A DNA stretch of 64,000 bases from Pseudobdellovibrionaceae bacterium (GTDB lineage Bacteria; Bdellovibrionota; Bdellovibrionia; Bdellovibrionales; UBA1609). The DNA lies in the NCBI GenBank assembly GCA_947444305.1, contig CANEZP010000010.1:111143-175142 (forward strand). Direction: 5' to 3'. Position numbers and translations under genes: made by a program. The notes beneath the pieces are model-generated. The model saw nothing but the letters and a program-made list of their open reading frames with translations, was not told the DNA's origin and did not search any database. Shown here in pieces: positions 27,611 through 36,123 of this stretch (within the stretch, counting starts at the first letter, position 1; the number at the start of each line of letters is the position of its first letter).

Positions 27611-28891
27611 CTATTGAGAAGGCTCTTTGCTTGCCAGCGAAAAGAACGGTCTATGCGCCGTGACAAAGCGGCTTCGTGCCCGGACGTAGGCTTCGAGCGT
27701 CTGGTTCAGCATTTTTTGGCTGTCGAAAAGGTTCAAGACCTTTTGCCGTGCGTGTTCACCCATCTCTTCGGTGCCGACCTGACCCGAAAATACCTGAAGT
27801 AAAAGCTCCGACAACGTAAAGGTGTCGGCCGGACGGATCAAGAAACCGTCGACCCCGTCTTCAACGACGTTCGCGAGCGGCGAGACTTCGGACCCGACGA
27901 TGACCTTCTTTTGCGCCATCGCTTCCAGCAGACTTTGTTCGATCCCGCTCGAGCGCGCACTTAAGTTGACGAACACGTCGGCCAGGGCAATGTAGTCGGT
28001 CAGGCTCGAGACGGGCACTTCACCGATGAAGAGCACCCGCGACCCCAAAGCCAATTGCAGCATTTCAAATTCAATTTCTTTTTTGAGCGGTCCGTTACCC
28101 ACCACGATCAGGCGCGAGGTCGGTTTTTTTACGGCGACCCGCTCGAAGGCGTGAAGCAAATTTCTCATCTCACCGAACTCGGTCATGTCGGTGTCGGTGA
28201 CCACGACTTGGGCGTTGGCGGGTAAGCCCAGTTTCTTCATCAATTCTTGCGATTTTTCGCGCGGGCTAAGGTCTTCCACTTCGATCCCGAACGGCACCAT
28301 AAAGATGCGGCGGTCGGGATACATGTAATAGCGTTCGAGCATCACGCGTTGTTGCGGGGAATGCACGAAGACGGCGTCGGCGGTCTTGAGTAAGCGCCGG
28401 TCGAATTTATAGTAGGTGCGCAAAAAATTGTACGCGACCGATAAGCTCGTGCGGATCAAGCTGCTCAAATTTTCCTGCGACATCCCGACGATCGAATAGA
28501 CGCCGGAGACGTGCGTGGCGTCGACGTCGTAAACCACGGCCACGCCGAGCTCTTTGCGGCGCAAACCGATTTCTAAACCGGAGCTGTCGAGTGAATGCAC
28601 GAGCTGGAACGGAGTTTCACGGTGCAGGGTCCGGAACTTGCGTAAAGCCATGTCGGGAAATAGTTCGACGGAGGCGGTCGTGTTTTCGCCCAGGAAGTAG
28701 GCCTTCACGCCGTCGCGTTCGATAAACTCCATCCGCGCACGGCTTCGCCAGCTGATGACACTTACGGTGTGACCCATGCGCACGAGCCCGCGCGCGATCG
28801 GCCACAAGAATCCAAAGTCGCCGGCCCCGCCCGCGAGCGGGAAGCGTTTCGAAACCAAACAAATATTTAGGGGTGAAGTCTTGCTCACCAT
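27611..28891 (-). CDS. Glycosyltransferase family 4 (GT-B)
   Basis: 426 residues. The N-terminal half begins ICLVSKRFPLAGGAGDFGFLW with the Gly-rich acceptor loop, and the C-terminal half has the GT4 donor region (VVTDTDMTEFGEMRNLL, RLIVVGNGPLKKEIE, GIEQSLLEAMAQKKVIVGSEV with the EX7E-type glutamates). It probably transfers a hexose to an envelope polysaccharide or lipid at the inner membrane. Start and upstream stop share one base (TAATG), so it is coupled to the glycosyltransferase gene upstream; last gene of a five-gene operon. Confidence 0.88.
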   Translation of the reverse strand: MVSKTSPLNICLVSKRFPLAGGAGDFGFLWPIARGLVRMGHTVSVISWRSRARMEFIERDGVKAYFLGENTTASVELFPDMALRKFRTLHRETPFQLVHSLDSSGLEIGLRRKELGVAVVYDVDATHVSGVYSIVGMSQENLSSLIRTSLSVAYNFLRTYYKFDRRLLKTADAVFVHSPQQRVMLERYYMYPDRRIFMVPFGIEVEDLSPREKSQELMKKLGLPANAQVVVTDTDMTEFGEMRNLLHAFERVAVKKPTSRLIVVGNGPLKKEIEFEMLQLALGSRVLFIGEVPVSSLTDYIALADVFVNLSARSSGIEQSLLEAMAQKKVIVGSEVSPLANVVEDGVDGFLIRPADTFTLSELLLQVFSGQVGTEEMGEHARQKVLNLFDSQKMLNQTLEAYVRARSRFVTAHRPFFSLASKEPSQ

Positions 28892-29832
28892 TACAAGTTA
28901 CCAGCGAACAGGCGCGAAAGAAAATTCGCCGTCGATCCGTGCGCTAAAGCTGGACGCCCACCGTGCACGTTCAGGTTTAGGCCGACGGCGATTTGCGCGG
29001 CCAACAGATCAGCCCAAGAATCTTTGACCAACGGATTGCACCAAAGTCCTTCCGACCGGCGGGCTTCGCGCATGAGCTGGGTTAAGTTGAGGGGATCGAG
29101 CATGTGCAAACGATCGGCGATGGGCATCATCTTCGACCAAGCGATGCGGCGAGAGCTTGCCGGCCAATCGCCCCAGCCGCCGGCGACGTGCGCATGCAAA
29201 CCCGGGTTCTCGGTGAGATGCCTCGCCAACAGTAAAAGATCGCGCTGCGGATTCTGCCATTCCGAAACCGGCGCGGGGACGAGAACGTAACGCGCGGGCC
29301 GTTCTTCGTCCTCGTATTCGGTCGAAGCTTCGATTTCGAGCGGGCTGACTTCGGCGCCGTTTTTTAATTGCCCTTCAAGCGCGCGTTTATGTTCGGGCGA
29401 AAACACTACCGTGCGCGCGGAGCCGAGATGCCACGACCACGACGGTTCGCCCGCGGGCAAGTCCGTGCTTTCGAAAATCGTAGAGAACCGGCGCACCCCG
29501 GGCAAGATCCGGCAAGCGGCGTGTAGGTAAGGCCAAAGGGTCAAACCCTGCCATAGCCGCGAAGGCTTCAACGAAAACGTGTGAATGACCTCGGGCTGAA
29601 AAAACAAAATGCCTTGCAAGAATTTCGGCAAGTGCCGCGCGTGCCATGAGTTCGCGGGCCGCGCGATCGTCAAACGCGGGTGCGTGATGGGAATCGTTTC
29701 GGGATCTTGGGTGGTCAGCACGAGCACTTGGTGCTGGCTTTCGCTCAACGACAAAATCAAATTCCAAGCGACGGCGCCTTTGCAATCGGGATCGAGCGGG
29801 TGGCGGTCGGTGAGTACCAAGACGCGGGCCAT
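28891..29832 (-). CDS. Glycosyltransferase-like protein (GT-B type)
   Basis: 313 residues. The N-terminus ARVLVLTDRHPLDPDCKGAVAWNLI has the form of a GT4 acceptor domain, and a second Rossmann-like part includes HVAGGWGDWP and RLHMLDPLNLTQLM. It is shorter than usual and lacks a clear EX7E motif, so it may be divergent or use a different donor. It sits between NUDIX and GT4 genes with 1-bp spacing on both sides, so the pair of glycosyltransferases likely works on the same glycan. Confidence 0.72.
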   Translation of the reverse strand: MARVLVLTDRHPLDPDCKGAVAWNLILSLSESQHQVLVLTTQDPETIPITHPRLTIARPANSWHARHLPKFLQGILFFQPEVIHTFSLKPSRLWQGLTLWPYLHAACRILPGVRRFSTIFESTDLPAGEPSWSWHLGSARTVVFSPEHKRALEGQLKNGAEVSPLEIEASTEYEDEERPARYVLVPAPVSEWQNPQRDLLLLARHLTENPGLHAHVAGGWGDWPASSRRIAWSKMMPIADRLHMLDPLNLTQLMREARRSEGLWCNPLVKDSWADLLAAQIAVGLNLNVHGGRPALAHGSTANFLSRLFAGNL

Positions 29833-29833
29833 G

Positions 29834-30253
29834 TCAGAGCACTTCGAGGATCTGCTTTAAGAATTTGCTATTGGCCTCGGGCAGCTCGAGTTTCTCGAGC
29901 TCCTTCGGTGTCACCCAGCGCAGATCCAGGTGCTGCTGGGTTTTGATTTGGCCTTTCCAAAATTTGACGTCGTAAAATAAAAATAGAATGCCGGTTTTAC
30001 CGTAGGTATGGGTCGCGACAAACTTGAGCGGACCTATCTCGGCATCGACGCCGAGCTCTTCTTTAAGCTCACGCGCGAGCGCTTCTTCGGGGCTTTCGCT
30101 CAGTTCTATTTTGCCGCCCGGAAATTCCCAAGTGCCGGCCAGCGATGCGCCTTCGGGGCGTTGACCGACCAAAACTTTTCCCTGCCGGCGAATGAGGCCG
30201 GCGACAACGGGGATCCAGACGTTACGTTTTTTAACGACCTTATTTACTGCCAC
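29834..30253 (-). CDS. mutT: NUDIX hydrolase, MutT-like
   Basis: 139 residues. The complete Nudix box is GGKIELSESPEEALARELKE followed by ELGVD (GX5EX7REUXEEXGU). The preceding VLVGQRPEGASLAGTWEFPG is the MutT substrate region. The family cleaves 8-oxo-dGTP or other nucleoside diphosphate derivatives; exact substrate unknown. It overlaps the end of pyrD by 10 bp and is followed after 1 bp by a glycosyltransferase gene. Confidence 0.88.
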   Translation of the reverse strand: MAVNKVVKKRNVWIPVVAGLIRRQGKVLVGQRPEGASLAGTWEFPGGKIELSESPEEALARELKEELGVDAEIGPLKFVATHTYGKTGILFLFYDVKFWKGQIKTQQHLDLRWVTPKELEKLELPEANSKFLKQILEVL

Positions 30254-31236
30254 CGGGCGGCCTCTTTCCCAACCTTACGGAAAAAGTAGGGGCCTTCAAA
30301 AATCAACGCGGAGTAAACTTGCACGAGATCGGCACCGGCCGCTAACCGTGCGGCGACGTCTTCGGCGCTCATCACGCCGCCCACCGAAATCACCGCGCGA
30401 TTTTCACGGCGCGGTCCGAGCAGCGCGACCGTTCGCTTAAGCAATTCGAGCGAACGCGAAGTCAGCGGCCGGCCCGAAACTCCGCCGTCGACGGGGAAGT
30501 CGAGCCCTTCGCGCAAACCTTGCGAAGTGTTGGTGAGTACCCAACCGTCGATGTTTAAATCGATCGAAATATCTAAGACGGCGGCGAGCTCATTGTCTTC
30601 TAGATCGGGACTCAATTTCAAAAGCACGGGCGCGCCGCTCTTCGGGCGGGCCTCTAAAATCGGCGTAAGAAAAGCGCGTAGCCGATCCGGCTTAAGTAAT
30701 TCACGCAAGCCCTTCGTGTTCGGGCTAGAGATATTGATTACGAAACCGTCGACGGTGCCTTCGAGTTCACGCAAGAGTTCGATGTAATCACCGTCGGCAT
30801 CGTCGAGCGAAGTCGCGGCGTTTTTGCCGATGTTCGCAAAAACCGGCGCCGCAAACGGCCGCTTAAGCTTAAGCAAACGTTGCTTCACTTTTTTCACGCC
30901 GTGGGACGGAAAGCCGAGGCGATTCCACAAGGCTTCTTTCGAAACGTTACGGTCGACGACGGGTGGGGGATTACCGGGTTGCGGTTTCGGGGTGATGGTT
31001 CCCACTTCTAAAAAGCCCGCGCCGAGGGCCCACCACGCTTCGACATTTTGCGCGTCTTTATCGACGCCGCCGGCGAGACCCAAACGATTCGGAAAATGCA
31101 AACCGCGCCAATCCCAAGAACGCCACTGCGGCGGGGTACGGCGCGCTTTAGAAAATAAAGTCAGACTGTTCAGCGCGGCCGGGCTGATCTTGTGGGCCAG
31201 AGAGGGCGAGAGCCATAACCATGGCTTCAGGCCCAT
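30244..31236 (-). CDS. pyrD: Dihydroorotate dehydrogenase, class 2
   Basis: 330 residues from ATG 31234-31236, 8 bp after the glutamate dehydrogenase stop; a GTG eight codons earlier is possible. The N-terminal helices (LKPWLWLSPSLAHKISPAAL) are the membrane-binding part of quinone-dependent PyrD. FMN and substrate blocks are NRLGLAGGVDKDAQNV, FANIGKNAATS, VINISSPNTKGLRELL (catalytic serine of class 2) and ISVGGVMSAEDVAARLAAGA. It oxidises dihydroorotate to orotate in pyrimidine synthesis. Second gene of the leftward operon. Confidence 0.94.
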   Translation of the reverse strand: MGLKPWLWLSPSLAHKISPAALNSLTLFSKARRTPPQWRSWDWRGLHFPNRLGLAGGVDKDAQNVEAWWALGAGFLEVGTITPKPQPGNPPPVVDRNVSKEALWNRLGFPSHGVKKVKQRLLKLKRPFAAPVFANIGKNAATSLDDADGDYIELLRELEGTVDGFVINISSPNTKGLRELLKPDRLRAFLTPILEARPKSGAPVLLKLSPDLEDNELAAVLDISIDLNIDGWVLTNTSQGLREGLDFPVDGGVSGRPLTSRSLELLKRTVALLGPRRENRAVISVGGVMSAEDVAARLAAGADLVQVYSALIFEGPYFFRKVGKEAARWQ

Positions 31237-31243
31237 CACACTC

Positions 31244-32500
31244 TTACCATGCCTGCCCACGCAATTTCATCGCGCGTTCGAGCCGGAGCAGCGACGTTCC
31301 CATCGCGGCGGTTCTCATGTTTACTTTTTCTTGTTCGGCAAACGCCCAGCATTTGTCGAAAGCTTTGTAGATGATCTCGCGTAAGCGGTTGCGGACTTCG
31401 TCTTCGTTCCAGAACAACCACGAAATATCTTGGACCCATTCGAAGTAACTGACGACGACGCCGCCGCCGTTGGCCAAGATGTCGGGCACGACCATGACTT
31501 TCGCGCCGTGCAAGATTTCGTCGGCTTCGCGGGTCGTTGGACCGTTGGCGCCTTCGACGATGATCTTCGCTTTGACCTCGTGCACGTTGCCCTTGTGAAT
31601 TACGCCTTCGAGCGCGCACGGGGCGAGGACGTCGACCGGCAAAGTCAGCAACTCTTCGTTCGAGATGTGCTGGCCGCCCGGGAAATCCTTAACGACTTTT
31701 TTCTCTTTCACGTAGCGGACAAGTTCGGCGATGTTCAAGCCGCGCTCGTTATAGAGCGCGCCGCTGACGTCGGAGACCGCCAAGACGCGAGCGCCTTTGG
31801 CGTAGCCTTCGATGGCCGCGAACATGCCCACTTTACCGAAGCCTTGGATCGCCAAGGTCGCTTCGCTAATGCGTTTGTTCATTTTCTCGAGCGCTTTTTC
31901 GGTGGCGAAGATAACGCCCAAACCGGTCGCGGCTTCACGGCCGAGCGAGCCGCCGATTTCAACCGGCTTACCGGTCACGACGCCCGTTTGCGAAAAACCG
32001 GATTCAAGCGAGAAGGTATCGAGCATCCACGCCATAGTTTGCGAATCGGTACCGACGTCGGGTGCGGGGATATCTTTATCGGGGCCGATGAACGGCGAAA
32101 TTTCGGAAGTGAAGCGGCGGGTGAGATTTTCGATCTCGGCTTTCGAAAGTTTATTCGGGTCGACTTGCACGCCGCCCTTCGCTCCGCCGAGCGGAAGTCC
32201 CATCAGCGAATTTTTAAACGTCATCAAGGACGCGAGCGCGGCGACCTCGGACAAATCGACTTGGTGATGGTAACGGATACCGCCCTTAAAGGGCCCGAGC
32301 GTTTGGTTGTGCTGTACACGGTAACCGGGAAAAACTTTAACCCGCCCGTCATCCATTTTGACCGGAACGGCGACGATGAGCGCGCGCCGGGGATAACGTA
32401 AACGTTCAATCACATTCGGACTTAACGAAACCAGCTTGCCTGCGTCTTCGACGATTTTCATCGTGTTCTGATACAAAGCTCCACTCGTTATCGCTTCCAT
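31244..32500 (-). CDS. gdhA: Glutamate dehydrogenase (Glu/Leu/Phe/Val family)
   Basis: 418 residues. Key blocks are GPFKGGIRYHHQVDLSEV, PLGGAKGGVQVDPNKLSKAE (substrate lysines), IPAPDVGTDSQTMAWM (catalytic Asp) and the Rossmann IQGFGKVGMFAAIEG. Size fits hexameric NAD-type enzymes. It interconverts glutamate and 2-oxoglutarate plus ammonia, expected to be important for an amino-acid-eating bacterium. First gene of the operon that continues into pyrD. Confidence 0.93.
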   Translation of the reverse strand: MEAITSGALYQNTMKIVEDAGKLVSLSPNVIERLRYPRRALIVAVPVKMDDGRVKVFPGYRVQHNQTLGPFKGGIRYHHQVDLSEVAALASLMTFKNSLMGLPLGGAKGGVQVDPNKLSKAEIENLTRRFTSEISPFIGPDKDIPAPDVGTDSQTMAWMLDTFSLESGFSQTGVVTGKPVEIGGSLGREAATGLGVIFATEKALEKMNKRISEATLAIQGFGKVGMFAAIEGYAKGARVLAVSDVSGALYNERGLNIAELVRYVKEKKVVKDFPGGQHISNEELLTLPVDVLAPCALEGVIHKGNVHEVKAKIIVEGANGPTTREADEILHGAKVMVVPDILANGGGVVVSYFEWVQDISWLFWNEDEVRNRLREIIYKAFDKCWAFAEQEKVNMRTAAMGTSLLRLERAMKLRGQAW

Positions 32501-32605
32501 GAGAATTCTCCTAACGTTGGTAACCTTCAGTAAAAACTGAGATTTTTAATCTAATCAAGCCGGTACGGTTCGTCGACCATCGACGCGTGACGTAACTTTA
32601 ACGTC

Positions 32606-33664
32606 ATGATAATCGTAAAAGCTATGATGAAAGAGACTCGTATCGAAGGTGAGCCGCTCAAAGCGCTACTCAAATCTTTTCCGCAACGGCTCGAGACTTT
32701 GCCGAAGGTGCGTCTGATCGTCGTCGGCGATATCGGATTGGACGAATACGTCCTCGGTGACGTGCGCCGGATTAGTCCCGAAGCCCCTGTCCCGGTTGTC
32801 GAAGTGCAGTCGCAAGATTCACGTCTGGGATTGGCCGCTAACGTGGCGCAAAACGTGGCCTCGCTTGGCGGAGAAGCCCTGTTGGTGGCCGTCGTAGGCG
32901 ATGACGCCGCGGCCGATGTTTTGCGCTCAAAGCTCAAAACCGCGAAGGTTAACCCCGAACATTTGATCGTTGATGCCAGCCGGCCGACGACCCGCAAACT
33001 GCGCGTCATGTCGGGCCCGCATCACATCGTGCGCGTCGACTTTGAACACAAGCAATATCTGTCTGAATCAGTTGAAAATCACTTGGTTGAAAAAGTCGTG
33101 TCTTTGTTGCCACAGTCCGACGGCGTCGTGATCGAAGACTACGCCAAGGGTGTTTTTAGCGAATCGTCGCTCCAGACTATCATTTCCGAAGCGCACGCCC
33201 TCGGCAAAAAAGTTTTCGTCGATCCGCACCGTTCAACGCCCGCGAAATACTACCGCGGCGCCGACGTCATGACGCCCAACCGCGAAGAAGCCATCGCTTT
33301 AAGCGGCGTCGACTACGACGAGATCCGCGCTTCGAAAGATTTCATCTTGGAACTAGGTTCGGCCCTTCGCGAACGCACCGGCGTCGTTCACCCGATCATC
33401 ACGCGCGGTAAAGAGGGCATGAGTTTATTCTTGGACGGCGAGACCGTTCACATGACCACGCTCGCTCGCCAAGTGTTCGACGTCACGGGCGCGGGCGACA
33501 CGGTCATCGCGGCTTTAGCCATCGCGTACCTCGGAGGCTTCACGCTGCCCGAAGCTTGCGTCTTTGGCAACGTCGCCGCCGGTGTCGTCGTCGGCAAAGT
33601 CGGCTGCGTCCCGTGCACGCGAGCCGAACTTCTGGCTTACGTCGACGTTCTGACCGAGACCTAA
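32606..33664 (+). CDS. hldA: HldA/RfaE1-like heptose 7-phosphate kinase (PfkB fold)
   Basis: 352 residues; starts at 32606, 32624 and 32627 are all possible and none has a strong ribosome-binding site. Blocks LIVVGDIGLDEYVLGDVRRISPEAPVPVVEV and LGLAANVAQNVASLGG match HldE domain 1 (in E. coli VGDVMLDRYW...RISPEAPVPVV), and the anion hole is DVTGAGDTVIAALA. It phosphorylates heptose-7-phosphate for ADP-heptose and lipopolysaccharide core. The adenylyltransferase half is absent, so a separate HldC is expected elsewhere. Confidence 0.88.
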   Translation: MIIVKAMMKETRIEGEPLKALLKSFPQRLETLPKVRLIVVGDIGLDEYVLGDVRRISPEAPVPVVEVQSQDSRLGLAANVAQNVASLGGEALLVAVVGDDAAADVLRSKLKTAKVNPEHLIVDASRPTTRKLRVMSGPHHIVRVDFEHKQYLSESVENHLVEKVVSLLPQSDGVVIEDYAKGVFSESSLQTIISEAHALGKKVFVDPHRSTPAKYYRGADVMTPNREEAIALSGVDYDEIRASKDFILELGSALRERTGVVHPIITRGKEGMSLFLDGETVHMTTLARQVFDVTGAGDTVIAALAIAYLGGFTLPEACVFGNVAAGVVVGKVGCVPCTRAELLAYVDVLTET

Positions 33665-33815
33665 GCTCGTCGCTAAAAACTTCACGGGCCTATGTTAAAA
33701 TCCACCGCTCGTTGGGTTTTCCCGGCTTTAAGGGCTATTGAGTAGCCATTGCGCCGAAAAATTACCGGCATCTTCCTTGCTGTAGTTAGGCACTCCCCAT
33801 CTACCGGAGTTTCAA

Positions 33816-34352
33816 ATGAGCCGATTCATCGCCCTTCTGATTTTAATGTTTGCTCTTAGCCCCACGTTTTCGTCGGCGCAACCCGGACCCGAGCCGGCTG
33901 ATCCCGAACTGAGCGACGCGCAAGATCCCTACATGCTCTTGGGCAAAGGTTCGACGCTGGAACAAACCCGCGACATCTATTTTGGTTTATCCCGCGAGAA
34001 AAAATATTGCGACGGTAAAGAAGTTGGATTTTTCGGTTATTTGATGTCGAGCGTTTGTTGCACCATCCGCATCAACTCCCTAGATGTTTCAGACGAGGTT
34101 CAGCTTGCGCTTACGGCCCGAACGCGAAGAATCAAATACATCGACGGTAAGCTAAAATACGCGGCGATCACCTCGGATAAACTAACAACAATCGCGTGCG
34201 GTTCTTCAGCGCCGTCGAAGTATCTTTTAGAAACGGCCTTCGGTGATTTAATCCGGGTCAAAGAATTCTACCCGGTAGATAAACAAAAGATGCTTAAACA
34301 AAATATTAACTACGAAGCAAGCCCCGCCTCCACGCAAATTATCAACCTTTAG
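33816..34352 (+). CDS. Secreted protein of unknown function
   Basis: 178 residues behind CGGAG. A signal peptide MSRFIALLILMFALSPTFSSAQ predicts export. The mature protein has four or five cysteines (YCDG, VCCTI, ACGSS) and no known motif. It is not clearly in an operon; a strong hairpin follows it. Confidence 0.65.
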   Translation: MSRFIALLILMFALSPTFSSAQPGPEPADPELSDAQDPYMLLGKGSTLEQTRDIYFGLSREKKYCDGKEVGFFGYLMSSVCCTIRINSLDVSDEVQLALTARTRRIKYIDGKLKYAAITSDKLTTIACGSSAPSKYLLETAFGDLIRVKEFYPVDKQKMLKQNINYEASPASTQIINL

Positions 34353-34371
34353 TTCTCTAATCTCATCCTAT

Positions 34372-34404
34372 TTAGTATCCGCGCGGTCCGTGCGCGGATA
34401 TTAA
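34372..34404. terminator. Strong hairpin after the secreted-protein gene
   Basis: Arms 34372-34384 (TTAGTATCCGCGC) and 34392-34404 (GCGCGGATATTAA) pair over 13 positions with one G-T wobble, around a 7-nt loop. It lies 20 nt after the stop codon. There is no long T-run, but the AT-rich base and position suggest a 3' end. The rest of the 250 bp up to 34604 shows no gene. Confidence 0.6.
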
Positions 34405-34603
34405 TGCACCATTTAAATTCCAGAAAAGAAACTTCGCGTTAACGAACCCGGGACACGCTCATCGTACTGTCATCATGAAACGATACAGTAGGGTGAGGCG
34501 GGAATGGCCTCTTCCATGGCGCCCGAAATAATTCCGTGCCTTTTTCGAAGCAAAGGCTAAGCTAAAGTAAATCGCAAGTGTAGAGACCAAGGAGGGCTCG
34601 CAC

Positions 34604-34954
34604 ATGTTGAAGAACCCGTGCGTTTCGTGCGGCGCCTGCTGCGCGCATTTTCGTGTGCAATTTTATTGGCGTGAAGCGAATCAGGGTGAGTCCGAGCATC
34701 CCGTGCCGGCGCATTTGTTCGAAGAGCTGACCCCGCAACATCGCTGCATGAAGGGCACCGGCAAAAAACACCGGCCGAAGTGCGAAGGATTGAAGGGCCG
34801 CATCGGTAAAGATGCGTGTTGCTCGATCTACCTCAACCGGCCGACGCCTTGCCGCGCGTTCACCGCCAGCTACGCCGACGGCGTAAAGCATACCCGCTGT
34901 GACGACGCGCGGGCCGCCCACGGACTCTTGCCGCTCAAACTCAGCGATTGGTAA
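34604..34954 (+). CDS. YkgJ-family cysteine-cluster protein
   Basis: 116 residues behind a very good AAGGAGG site. CVSCGACCAHF at the N-terminus, then RCMKG, PKCEGL, DACCSIYLNRPTPCRAF, form the CxxCxxCC...CxxYxxRPxxCR pattern of the YkgJ/UPF0153 family, thought to bind zinc or an Fe-S cluster. The role of the family is not established. Convergent with the next gene. Confidence 0.88.
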   Translation: MLKNPCVSCGACCAHFRVQFYWREANQGESEHPVPAHLFEELTPQHRCMKGTGKKHRPKCEGLKGRIGKDACCSIYLNRPTPCRAFTASYADGVKHTRCDDARAAHGLLPLKLSDW

Positions 34955-34960
34955 CGAAGA

Positions 34961-35524
34961 TTAGCGCCGGTCGCGGGGGATCAGTTTAACGACCATGGGA
35001 TTCGAGGCGAGGCCGCGCGGTTTGCTCGTTAAGCGAAGCGCACTTTTGCGGCGGGGTACGGCATCGTCAACGCGTTTGATGATTTCGCTAACGGCCGAGT
35101 TGATCGCGAGATCAGGCGCGCGGTTAGCGGCGGTGCTGGAAGTCTTGGCGCTGCTCGAAAACATGTGCGTGAGTTCGCCTTTCGGCCCGAGAAGCTGCAC
35201 TTCGAGTTCGATCTGCGCGGTTTGCACGCGGTCATCGTTTAAGCAAACTTCGAAGGTGCGAACGGTACCGACCACCGAGTGTTCGGGATTCAGCTTACGC
35301 ACTTCGCGCTCTTGAATTTGAAACCGCTGCAGCTCCATTAGGCCGGCGATTAGTTTCGCTTGCAGTTGTTTATCGAGGTCGGCCTTGGCCTTGGAAGACT
35401 GGGCGGCGCACGGGCCCTTCTCGGTTTTGTCGGCGAAGCGGGGCACGCTGATGTTTGTCTTCGCGTGGGTTAGGGCCGGCAGCGCGAAAAGTATCAGCAA
35501 AAACGGGATTGAAAACTGTCTCAC
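34961..35524 (-). CDS. Secreted protein, weakly CsgG/FlgT-like
   Basis: 187 residues with signal peptide MRQFSIPFLLILFALPALTHA. The mature start ISVPRFADKTEKGPC and the following LDKQLQAKLIAGLMELQRFQ resemble the opening of CsgG-type domains (V.V..F.d.s ... l...l...f.v.eR). The C-terminal half has a strand-rich region and basic tail. Periplasmic; the family link is tentative. Confidence 0.62.
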   Translation of the reverse strand: MRQFSIPFLLILFALPALTHAKTNISVPRFADKTEKGPCAAQSSKAKADLDKQLQAKLIAGLMELQRFQIQEREVRKLNPEHSVVGTVRTFEVCLNDDRVQTAQIELEVQLLGPKGELTHMFSSSAKTSSTAANRAPDLAINSAVSEIIKRVDDAVPRRKSALRLTSKPRGLASNPMVVKLIPRDRR

Positions 35525-35764
35525 TTTGAAACCATCCTTGTTACGTCAGCACCATTTTATAAAGCATTTTGGGTGCCGTTCCGCCGGTGGCGAGCCGCCC
35601 CGCCGACGCGTACCACTTGGACAGTGCCGAGAGTTTATGCAAAAACTTTGAACTTCGGCGTGCAAAATCGGGAATAGTTATGGAAAGTGCTACGCCTTCA
35701 GAATGCGCACCGCGCATTTGCCGTGAATAGTGTCGAACCCGTAAAAAGTTTCTGACGCCGTTTT
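35525..35764. other. Intergenic stretch with no gene seen
   Basis: Nothing coding was recognised in these 240 bp between the leftward secreted-protein gene (which starts at 35524) and the exonuclease remnant. It probably holds the promoter of the secreted-protein gene at its left end. Confidence 0.4.
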
Positions 35765-36010
35765 CTAGCTCTGGAATGTTACGGAAATGGGACAGTGATC
35801 GCTGCCCATCACCCGCGGCTGGTGCGCCGCCGAAACCAGGCGCGGGGCCGAATCTTTATCGATTAAAAAGTAATCGATGCGCCACCCGACGTTGCGCGCC
35901 CGCGCGTTCGCGATGCGTGACCAGAACGTATAGTGCCCGGGCCCGGGCTCGAACGTACGAAACGCATCGGCGAAACCTTTTTTATAAAACTTCGCGATCC
36001 ACTCGCGCTC
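35765..36010 (-). pseudogene. xthA: C-terminal remnant of exonuclease III (xthA)
   Basis: Reading leftward, 81 codons before the stop TAG at 35765-35767 encode the C-terminus of an ExoIII/AP-endonuclease: EREWIAKFYKKGFADAFR, GHYTFWSRIANARARNVGWR, IDYFLIDK and GSDHCPISVTF, the last holding the conserved D-H pair. Upstream in frame is a stop at 36011-36013, and no upstream part of the gene is found before rlmN, which reads the other way from 36124. The first two-thirds of the enzyme (about 180 residues) is gone, so the fragment cannot be active. It is a deletion scar. Confidence 0.85.
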
Positions 36011-36123
36011 CTAGCTCAGAAGCTTTATAGGCATGGGGAGGGTTTTAGCAGATGGGTTCCGCGGCGAAAACTGCTGATCTCCCGCTGGAGTCCATTGCCG
36101 AATTGTGTTAAACCTCCGGCCTC

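Noticed and set aside
31430..32401. Long rightward frame opposite glutamate dehydrogenase
   Set aside because: Shadow of a high-GC gene; the protein has no recognisable domain.
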